Source of the DNA: an uncultured Flavobacteriales bacterium
GTDB lineage: Bacteria; Bacteroidota; Bacteroidia; Flavobacteriales_D; Parvicellaceae
Assembly (NCBI GenBank): GCA_938084875.1
Contig: CALKFX010000059.1
Coordinates: forward strand, 1 to 13,177
DNA length: 13,177 nucleotides
Direction of reading: 5' to 3'
The notes under the pieces are model-generated. The model was not told where the DNA came from and did no database searches. It saw only the letters and a list, made by a program, of their open reading frames with translations. Below are positions 1-5,952 of this stretch, one piece after another (the stretch's first letter is position 1; every line of letters begins with the position of its first letter). Position numbers and translations under genes: made by a program.

Positions 1-2193
1 AAAAAAAGCGACACTATAATTTTAGATCAACCCTATCTAAATTTATCGAAAGTTATTCTTGAAGAATTAAGTTATGATTTAGAAGAATATGAAATAAAAC
101 AAGAAGAAGAATTCAACATAAGAAAATTACGAGCTATTGAAGGAGTAATGGTTACTCAAGGTAAAAAAACTGAAGCTATTTCAGTAGAGTCTTTGGACGC
201 TAATAAAGCTACCAACCAAAGTAGACAAATTTATTCCAAAATACCAGGAATAAATATTTGGGAGAGTGACGGTGCAGGAATTCAGTTGGGATTGGGTGGA
301 AGGGGTTTGAACCCAAGTAGGAATTCTAATTACAATACAAGACAAAATGGATACGATATTAGCGCTGATGCTTTAGGATATCCAGAGAGTTATTATAACC
401 CACCTTCTGAGGCAATTCAAGAAATTCAATTAATAAGAGGCGCTGCTTCTTTACAATTTGGTCCTCAGTTTGGAGGTTTGATAAATTTCAAATTAAAAGA
501 AGGAAACCCAGATAAAAAAATAGAATCTATAATACGACACACGATAGGTTCCTACCAATTGAATAATTCTTTTGTTAGTCTTGGTGGAACCAATAAAAAG
601 TTTAAATACTATGCTTTTATAAATCTCAAATCTGGAGATGATTGGCGAGCAAATTCTAATTTTGATTTAAAAAATGGATATCTACATTTTACCTATTCTC
701 CAAATGAAAAAACAAATCTAAATTTTGATTTTACTAAAATGGATTATCTAGCACAACAACCTGGGGGTCTAACAGACCAACAATTTGAAAAAAATCCAGA
801 CACCTCTTTTAGAGAAAGAAATTGGTTTAAAGTAGATTGGAATTTAGCAGCATTTCAATTAGATTACGTGTTTAATTCTAGAACTAGACTAAATTCTAGA
901 ACCTTTGGCTTGATTGCATCTAGAGAGTCTTTAGGTTATCTAGATCAAATAAACAGAATTGATCCGCTTCTTGACAGAAATTTGATATCAGGAAATTTTA
1001 ATAATATAGGTAATGAAACACGCCTAATTCATTTATATGATGTTAATAATTTACCATGGGCATTTTTAATTGGCGCTCGATTATATCGAGGTTTTAGTCA
1101 AGGAATTCAAGGAAAGGCAAATAATGGGTATGGCCCAGATTTTTATTTTGTTAATGATCTTAACAATATTTCATCTGATTTTATTGAAAGTAATTATAAT
1201 TTCCCAAGTTTTAACTTCTCGTTATTTGCCGAACATATTTTCAATATTTCAAATAGATTAAGTATAACTCCGGGAATAAGATATGAGAATATAAATACTT
1301 CTGCCAATGGAGCTTATAGAATTAATTACCCAGATTTAGCTGGTAATATCGTATTTGATACTGTTATAAATGTTGATGATCAAAACATTAGAGACTTACT
1401 TCTTACTGGAATTGGATTAAATTTTAAATTAACGGAAGAAATTGAAGTTTACTATAACATTTCACAAAATTATAGAAGTGTCAACTTCACAGATATGCAA
1501 ATAAGGAATCCTAATTTCAGAATTGACCCTGTGCTTAAAGACGAAGTAGGATACAACAGCGATTTAGGAATTAGAGGAAAAATAAAAGACATTCTTTATT
1601 TCGATGCATCATTGTTCTATTTATTTTACAATAATAGAATTGGAAATACCATTCAAATTGACAGTAATCTATTTAATACTTACCAGTATAGAACCAATAT
1701 CTCTGAATCTAGAACATATGGATTTGAATCGGTCTTAGAATGTGATTGGTGGAAAATTTTTTCTAAAAAGAAAAATTATAAATGGACAACATTTTTAAAT
1801 ATTGCATATAATAATGCAGAATACATCAGCTCTGACATATCTGCATTTTTTGGAAAAAAGGTAGAAATGGTTCCACCATTGATATTTAGAACTGGAATGA
1901 CTATTGGAGGAGACAATCTATCGGTTTCTTACCAATATAGCTACACAAAAGAACATTTTTCAGATGCAACCAATTCCGATTATCAGATAAACGCTGTCGT
2001 TGGACTTATTCCCTCCTACTCTGTTATGGACGTATCTTTAAAATACACCTTCAAAAAATTTCAATTAGAAACTGGCATAAATAATTTAACCAATCAATCC
2101 TATTTTACAAGACGAGCTGTGGCATATCCTGGACCAGGAATTATACCATCTATGCCTAGGAATTTTTACATTTGCTTACAAATCAAGCTCTAA
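1..2193 (+). CDS. FecA-like TonB-dependent outer-membrane receptor (5' end missing)
   Basis: Outer-membrane receptor that would import a bound ligand, using energy from TonB/ExbBD. The frame is open from base 1, so the ATG at 148 is internal and the gene starts upstream. The visible part is 730 residues. The first ~50 look like the end of an N-terminal extension, possibly a carboxypeptidase-regulatory-like domain. A plug domain follows (about residues 50-170), with QGKKTEAISVESLDAN, RQIYSKIPGINIWESDG, RQNGYDISADALGYPESYY (from about 114) and IRGAASLQFGPQFGGLINF (about 145-163). The rest is a beta-barrel with alternating aromatic and polar strands, ending FYICLQIKL. The plug wording closely matches Bacteroidota receptors annotated as FecA-like (ferric citrate), as I recall them. 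The ligand cannot be read from sequence, so ferric citrate is only the family label; another chelate is possible. It is followed after 9 nt by the ABA4-like gene, probably in one operon. Confidence 0.9.
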   Translation, partial: KKSDTIILDQPYLNLSKVILEELSYDLEEYEIKQEEEFNIRKLRAIEGVMVTQGKKTEAISVESLDANKATNQSRQIYSKIPGINIWESDGAGIQLGLGGRGLNPSRNSNYNTRQNGYDISADALGYPESYYNPPSEAIQEIQLIRGAASLQFGPQFGGLINFKLKEGNPDKKIESIIRHTIGSYQLNNSFVSLGGTNKKFKYYAFINLKSGDDWRANSNFDLKNGYLHFTYSPNEKTNLNFDFTKMDYLAQQPGGLTDQQFEKNPDTSFRERNWFKVDWNLAAFQLDYVFNSRTRLNSRTFGLIASRESLGYLDQINRIDPLLDRNLISGNFNNIGNETRLIHLYDVNNLPWAFLIGARLYRGFSQGIQGKANNGYGPDFYFVNDLNNISSDFIESNYNFPSFNFSLFAEHIFNISNRLSITPGIRYENINTSANGAYRINYPDLAGNIVFDTVINVDDQNIRDLLLTGIGLNFKLTEEIEVYYNISQNYRSVNFTDMQIRNPNFRIDPVLKDEVGYNSDLGIRGKIKDILYFDASLFYLFYNNRIGNTIQIDSNLFNTYQYRTNISESRTYGFESVLECDWWKIFSKKKNYKWTTFLNIAYNNAEYISSDISAFFGKKVEMVPPLIFRTGMTIGGDNLSVSYQYSYTKEHFSDATNSDYQINAVVGLIPSYSVMDVSLKYTFKKFQLETGINNLTNQSYFTRRAVAYPGPGIIPSMPRNFYICLQIKL

Positions 2194-2202
2194 TTTTTGT
2201 TT

Positions 2203-2637
2203 ATGAATTTATACGATTTTTCATTTATAATCTCAACTCTATGGGTTGGTCCTTTTTGGATGGCAATGCTCTTAAACCCTAAGAAAGAAAAAACAAAAAA
2301 ACTTCTTGCCGGTCCATGGTTTTTTATGGGACCAATCATTCTTTGGTTTATAATCATGTGTTACAATCCTCAAGGTTTAATTGATCTTTTCTCTGGCTCA
2401 TCAAATTCAATGGGGTTTATAGAAGGACTGGGTGCTGGTCTTGCAACAAAGGCTGGAATTACTGCAACTTGGGCCCATATGGTTGCAGGTGATATTTTTG
2501 TGACTAGATGGATATGGAAAAAATGTTTAGAAACTAATTCGCCTAACTGGATTACAAGATTATCTATATTTTTTGGAGTAATGCTTATGCCATTGGGACT
2601 TGGGATTTTCGCTATTAGCAACTTATTGAAAAAGTGA
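2203..2637 (+). CDS. ABA4-like (DUF4281) integral membrane protein
   Basis: A 144-residue protein with about four hydrophobic segments (roughly 5-24, 37-54, 72-98 and 119-140). It resembles the ABA4/DUF4281 family, whose plant member is needed for neoxanthin formation from violaxanthin; bacterial members have no established role that I know of. Family-like stretches are the N-terminal W-x3-PFW (residues 14-19), the PKKEKTKKLL basic loop after helix 1, and TWAHMVAGDIFVTRW (89-103) with H92, D97 and R102, which aligns with the plant AWIHLLxxDLFAAR segment. The ATG at 2203 is preferred; an in-frame TTG at 2197 would add only two residues. The gene begins 9 nt after the receptor stop, and its stop overlaps the TspO start by 4 nt, so the three are probably cotranscribed. 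A carotenoid-related role is inference from the family name; no carotenoid enzyme gene is visible here. Confidence 0.75.
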   Translation: MNLYDFSFIISTLWVGPFWMAMLLNPKKEKTKKLLAGPWFFMGPIILWFIIMCYNPQGLIDLFSGSSNSMGFIEGLGAGLATKAGITATWAHMVAGDIFVTRWIWKKCLETNSPNWITRLSIFFGVMLMPLGLGIFAISNLLKK

Positions 2638-3092
2638 TTTTAAGAACCACAATATTCTTGATAATAAATTTTACAGCTCTAGCATTCGGCAGTCTATTCA
2701 CTTCGAAAGGAGTTCCATCTGAATGGTATTTAGCCCTTTTAAAAGCACCCTGGACACCTCCAGGATGGGTATTTGGTTTTGCTTGGAGTATAATTATGAT
2801 TTGTTATGGATTTTATATGGGGATTTTATTTAGTACTAATACTAAAAAAACTACTATAATTATTTTATATGTCTTACAACTCTTGCTAAATATTTCTTGG
2901 AACCCTTTCTTTTTTAAATTTCACTATGTAATTTTAGGTCTAATAGTAATAAGCTTGCTTACAACAACTGTAATTTTCAAGCTGTTTTTCTTTTATAAAG
3001 CAATTAAATTAAAATCATTTTTAATACTTCCATATATAATTTGGTTAATAATAGCAACTTCTCTAAATGGTTATATATTAATTTATAACTAA
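2634..3092 (+). CDS. TspO/MBR family tryptophan-rich sensory protein
   Basis: A 152-residue inner-membrane protein of the TspO/MBR (translocator protein, peripheral benzodiazepine receptor) family, whose characterised members bind porphyrins and other hydrophobic ligands. Five hydrophobic helices are visible. Family motifs are the W31/Y32 pair, APWTPPGWVFGFAW (38-51), LNISWNPFFF (85-94) and LPYIIWLIIATSLNGYI (132-148) with the conserved late W and N. The length is typical of the family. The start is a GTG whose bases overlap the upstream TGA (GTGA), a classic translational-coupling arrangement, and no better early ATG exists. The only odd point in family terms is its position beside an ABA4-like gene and a TonB receptor. 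Ligand and function (tetrapyrrole handling, stress signalling) are inferred. Confidence 0.9.
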   Translation: MILRTTIFLIINFTALAFGSLFTSKGVPSEWYLALLKAPWTPPGWVFGFAWSIIMICYGFYMGILFSTNTKKTTIIILYVLQLLLNISWNPFFFKFHYVILGLIVISLLTTTVIFKLFFFYKAIKLKSFLILPYIIWLIIATSLNGYILIYN

Positions 3093-3098
3093 TTGGTC

Positions 3099-3128
3099 TT
3101 TGATATATTTACTCCTTTGTTAACTTTA
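3099..3128 (+). promoter_or_regulatory. Candidate Bacteroidota-type promoter for the lipoprotein/DUF2490 pair
   Basis: A TTTG element (3099-3102) lies 18 bases before TAACTTTA (3121-3128), close to the Bacteroidota sigma consensus TTTG / about 19 bases / TAnnTTTG with the last base different. It sits in the 59-base gap after tspO, leaving a short leader before the ATG at 3152. AT-rich DNA gives such matches by chance, so this is a moderate call. Confidence 0.4.
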
Positions 3129-3150
3129 TGTCAATCAAATATTAAGTTAA
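3120..3150. repeat. 7-bp inverted repeat flanking the lipoprotein leader
   Basis: TTAACTT at 3120-3126 is the exact reverse complement of AAGTTAA at 3144-3150, separated by 17 bases. The left arm covers the putative -7 element and the right arm ends one base before the start codon at 3152. It could be an operator or could pair in RNA near the ribosome site, but its short AT-rich arms may be chance. Confidence 0.3.
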
Positions 3151-3151
3151 A

Positions 3152-3553
3152 ATGAAAAACATAAAATATCTAGTACCTTTTTTATTACTTACCTTATTAT
3201 TCTCCTGCACAAAAAGTGCTGGCACAGGTGGAAGAGCAACTATTAAAGGAAATATTGTGGTAGACAATATAAATATTCAAGGAAATATTGTAGATAGCTA
3301 TGGTGCTCAAGACCATGAAGTATATATAATTTATGGACAGCAAAACAATACCCATGATGACGATGTTAATACAAGTTATGATGGATCATTTGAGTTCAAA
3401 TACTTAAATAAAGGTAATTATGAAATATTTGTATATAGTGATTGTGTAGATTGCCCCAAAGGACAAGATAGCTTAATAACAAAAACTATTACCATATCAG
3501 ATTCTGAACAAATTATTGAAATGGACACAATAAGAATAGCTAATTTCATTTGA
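3152..3553 (+). CDS. Small lipoprotein with a prealbumin-like beta domain and CxxC motif
   Basis: A 133-residue predicted lipoprotein. A type II signal peptide (residues 1-18) ends in the lipobox LLFSC with C19 as the lipidation site, followed by a Gly/Ser/Thr-rich tether. The body has the pattern of a small beta-sandwich of the carboxypeptidase-regulatory (prealbumin-like) type: TSYDGSFEFKYLNKGNYEIFVYS at about 74-96, of the form T-x-x-DG-x-F-x-F-x2-L-x2-G-x-Y. It also carries CVDC (C98 and C101), suitable for a disulfide or metal site, and an acidic-histidine patch THDDD (67-71). I do not recognise a named family. The ATG at 3152 follows the A-rich stretch TAAGTTAAA. Its TGA shares one base with the next gene's ATG (TGATG), so the two products are probably made together. 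It likely sits in the periplasm or outer membrane, near the barrel encoded downstream. Function is unknown. Confidence 0.8.
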   Translation: MKNIKYLVPFLLLTLLFSCTKSAGTGGRATIKGNIVVDNINIQGNIVDSYGAQDHEVYIIYGQQNNTHDDDVNTSYDGSFEFKYLNKGNYEIFVYSDCVDCPKGQDSLITKTITISDSEQIIEMDTIRIANFI

Positions 3554-4200
3554 TGAAGGCTATTGGTGTTTTTCTATTATTAATTTCTCCTTGTTTTGTT
3601 TTTTCTCAGGAAATTAGTCAAGATTTTGGAACTTGGACCAAAATTAAGTCTGATTTTAAAATCAATAAGAAAACATCATTCACCAACAAGACTGAACTTA
3701 GAACAATAGATAATTCGTCACAAATATCACAGTTTTATACACAATTTTCATTCAATAAAAAATTGAATAAAAAATTATCTACCAGTTTTGCAATGAGATT
3801 AAGATTATTAAATAAAGAGTATTCTTACCTTTTAGCCAATAGGTTTCACAACGATTTAACATTTAGACATAATATTTCTGATTTATATCTTTATTTCAGA
3901 CTTAGAACACAAATAAACTTTAATCTCAATAGTAGTAATGAATTTTACGAAAGGACTAGACTAAAATTAAAATATAAAATAAATAAAAAAATTGCTTTTT
4001 ATACCTATCAAGAATTGTACTTCTTATTGAGCCCTTCGGAAAGATATTTCTATGACAAAACTAGATTTGGAATTGGAATTCAATACGAATTTAACAAAAA
4101 AACAGATTTAGAAATTAAGTACTTAAAAATAAATGATATTAATGTAGAAAACCCAAGCTCATTAAACGTTTTAGGAGCTACAGTAACAATAAAGTTCTAA
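3553..4200 (+). CDS. DUF2490 family outer-membrane beta-barrel protein
   Basis: A 215-residue protein with a signal peptide (about residues 1-19, hydrophobic FLLLISPCFVFS then Q). The mature part consists of repeated amphipathic strands with alternating charged and aromatic positions, typical of a small outer-membrane barrel: FGTWTKIKSDFKINKKTSF, FYTQFSFNKKLNKKLS, LYLYFRLRTQINFNL, FGIGIQYEFNKKTDLEIKYL and a final GATVTIKF ending in phenylalanine. The pattern and length fit DUF2490, a family common in Bacteroidota with no defined function. The start is the ATG at 3553, which overlaps the lipoprotein stop; the in-frame TTG at 3550 would add one residue and is less likely. Pairing with the lipoprotein suggests an envelope complex, but this is inference. 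Confidence 0.8.
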   Translation: MKAIGVFLLLISPCFVFSQEISQDFGTWTKIKSDFKINKKTSFTNKTELRTIDNSSQISQFYTQFSFNKKLNKKLSTSFAMRLRLLNKEYSYLLANRFHNDLTFRHNISDLYLYFRLRTQINFNLNSSNEFYERTRLKLKYKINKKIAFYTYQELYFLLSPSERYFYDKTRFGIGIQYEFNKKTDLEIKYLKINDINVENPSSLNVLGATVTIKF

Positions 4201-4266
4201 GACTTTAATTTAGTTTGATATTTACATCAATTGAATTTCTGGAAATACAACAATTTAGAACTCTTA

Positions 4267-4295
4267 AATTATTTCATTAATAAATAATTATTTTT
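4267..4295 (+). terminator. Weak candidate intrinsic terminator between convergent genes
   Basis: AATTATTT (4267-4274) and AAATAATT (4282-4289) form a perfect 8-bp stem with a 7-base loop, followed by ATTTTT at 4290-4295. It lies where the + strand DUF2490 unit ends and covers the stop codon of bshC on the other strand. The stem has no G-C pairs, so its strength would be low and chance is possible. Confidence 0.3.
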
Positions 4296-5845
4296 ATGCT
4301 TTTATTTTCTGGCTTAGAATAAGTTTTTAAAGTTCTTATATAATCTTTTTCACCTTTTACATACATAGGAATAAAACTATCTACTCTCTCTGTTAACTTG
4401 TTATTGACATGCAACTGACTAGATATCTTATTTAATTGATTCTTCTTGAGTTCTTCCTTATTTTTTAAAGCTTTTAGAAACTTATTCTTTACTTTATCTA
4501 AATCACTCATCATCCCTTTTATTGTTCCATTTACAGAAGGTTCAAGAGTTGTTTCTATTCCATTTGCTTTGGCTAATAAATTTTGAGACAGTTTTTCGAG
4601 CAATTCATTTTCAATTTTGAAATCAAGAGTTTCGTTATTTGAGCTTAGCACATAATTTTTAATTAAAGTATCTGGTTTTATTGCCAAATCATTGTCACTG
4701 AAACCTAAGTTTTTCCATTGTTTGTAGCTCTTTTCAGACATCCAATTAAAATGATCTCTTAAAATAAGAATGGGAAAATTAATATCTACTTGATCAAATG
4801 ATTTTTTTAACTGAGACCAATAAACCAACTCTGAAGGACCTCCAACGTAAACTAAATTGGGAAGTAATAACTCTTGGTAAAGAGGACGCATTAAAACATT
4901 AGGGCTAAATTTTTCTGGGGAGTTATTTAATAGATTCAAAATCTCTTTTAAATTAAGATTCATATCTCCAATTTTGAAAACATTATCTTCAAAAATTATT
5001 CGATGTCTTTTTTCATCCTCAAAGAAAAATAAATTAAGGACTCTTGGATTGATTTTAGGTTCATAGCCTAAAGAACGAAGCTTACTATTGGTGTTTTCAA
5101 CAGAATTATAAATAAACTGGTCTTCTAATTCATTTTTAAAAATGGGAAGAAATAACTTTTTTAACTTTACATCATCTGCATCTATAACAATTAAATTTTC
5201 TTTTTCAAAAACCTTAGAAATCCAATATCTAGTAGCATTAGCCCAGTTTTGTTGACTCAAAGATGCTGAGAAAATAGATTCTAAGTTTTTAAATCTAAAA
5301 TCGTTTTTAAATAAATCTTTTAAAGATTCCAAAATTGGTGTAAATATTTCAGGATTTAATTTACCAACACCCATCCCATCTTCTTTACTTACATAAAGAT
5401 TTTTATTAAAAATATTTATGGAGCTAATTTCTTGAAAATCGTGGTCTTCAGAAGCCATCCAAAATAGCGGAATAAAATCAAAATCTTTAAACTTCAATTT
5501 TAAATTTTCTACTATTGTAAGAACCGAAATAATTTTATGAATAAAGTACTGTGGCCCTCCAAAAACACAAAGTTGATGACCAGTAGTAATGGTAAAAGCA
5601 CCTTTGTTTTTAATAGCTTTTAGATTTTCTGGTATTTTTAAACCTGTCTTAGAATATTGAGAACTTATAACTTGATATAATAATTCTCTATTTTCAATAC
5701 TAAGATCTCTTTTCTCAAAAAAATCACGATCTATGTGACTTAAGTCTGTTCCATTATGAAATGAACTCAAATTAGAGTCTTTTTTAAAAAGATCCATTAA
5801 AATTGGATTCTTATAAAATGAATTGAAAAGAGGAATCTCTATCAT
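4277..5845 (-). CDS. bshC: Bacillithiol biosynthesis cysteine-adding enzyme BshC
   Basis: A cytoplasmic enzyme of 522 residues, near the usual BshC length. In the known pathway BshA joins GlcNAc to malate, BshB deacetylates the product, and BshC adds cysteine to GlcN-malate to give bacillithiol. Recognisable BshC blocks, in order, are the nucleotide-binding-like FTITTGHQLCVFGGPQYFIHK (about 84-104, with T88-G89-H90), FIPLFWMASEDHDFQEI (124-140, the hallmark W-x-A-S-E-D-H-D-F), SPNVLMRPLYQELLLPNL (314-331) and VYVGGPSELVYWSQL (332-346). A charged, probably coiled-coil C-terminal segment covers about 440-510 and contains LDKVKNKFLKALKNKEELKK. The start ATG is at 5843-5845. bshA and bshB are not in the window, which is normal because the genes are often scattered. 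It is divergent from the Nramp-like gene with about 100 bases between them. No convincing promoter for this strand was found. Confidence 0.93.
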   Translation of the reverse strand: MIEIPLFNSFYKNPILMDLFKKDSNLSSFHNGTDLSHIDRDFFEKRDLSIENRELLYQVISSQYSKTGLKIPENLKAIKNKGAFTITTGHQLCVFGGPQYFIHKIISVLTIVENLKLKFKDFDFIPLFWMASEDHDFQEISSINIFNKNLYVSKEDGMGVGKLNPEIFTPILESLKDLFKNDFRFKNLESIFSASLSQQNWANATRYWISKVFEKENLIVIDADDVKLKKLFLPIFKNELEDQFIYNSVENTNSKLRSLGYEPKINPRVLNLFFFEDEKRHRIIFEDNVFKIGDMNLNLKEILNLLNNSPEKFSPNVLMRPLYQELLLPNLVYVGGPSELVYWSQLKKSFDQVDINFPILILRDHFNWMSEKSYKQWKNLGFSDNDLAIKPDTLIKNYVLSSNNETLDFKIENELLEKLSQNLLAKANGIETTLEPSVNGTIKGMMSDLDKVKNKFLKALKNKEELKKNQLNKISSQLHVNNKLTERVDSFIPMYVKGEKDYIRTLKTYSKPENKSIKIIIY

Positions 5846-5859
5846 TAAACAAAATTTAG

Positions 5860-5889
5860 AAGAAATTTAACAATACATTACTATTTCTT
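5860..5889. repeat. 7-bp inverted repeat in the bshC / Nramp-like divergent gap
   Basis: AAGAAAT (5860-5866) and ATTTCTT (5883-5889) are exact reverse complements, 16 bases apart, in the roughly 100-base region between the divergent genes. The position would suit an operator acting on one or both genes. The arms are short and AT-rich, so this is a weak call. Confidence 0.2.
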
Positions 5890-5910
5890 TATCCCGAAGC
5901 TAAAAAAAAT

Positions 5911-5952
5911 ATGAATGAAAATATTAAATTAGAAAATATTATAGGAATATGA
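5911..5952 (+). CDS. Possible 13-codon leader peptide ahead of the Nramp-like gene
   Basis: ATG at 5911 opens a 13-codon frame (MNENIKLENIIGI) whose TGA at 5950-5952 overlaps the Nramp-like start codon at 5949 in an ATGA arrangement. It is preceded by an A-rich stretch like other leaders here. Such an overlap could couple translation of the transporter to a leader peptide. A short open frame of this size is expected often by chance, and the peptide has no recognisable stalling or attenuation motif. Confidence 0.2.
   Translation: MNENIKLENIIGI

Noticed and set aside
148..150. ATG as the start of the TonB receptor
   Set aside because: The frame is open back to base 1 and starting here would remove the signal peptide that an outer-membrane receptor needs.
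1070..1261. 63-residue + strand open frame inside the receptor gene
   Set aside because: Lies in another frame of a clear TonB receptor and has a low-complexity hydrophobic translation with no start signal; a shadow.
2197..2199. TTG start for the ABA4-like gene
   Set aside because: An ATG two codons later is the better start and gives a protein of the same character.
2370..2621. 83-residue - strand open frame
   Set aside because: Fully antisense to the ABA4-like gene, with no family resemblance.
3550..3552. TTG start for the DUF2490 gene
   Set aside because: The very next codon is ATG, which gives the common TGATG stop-start overlap.
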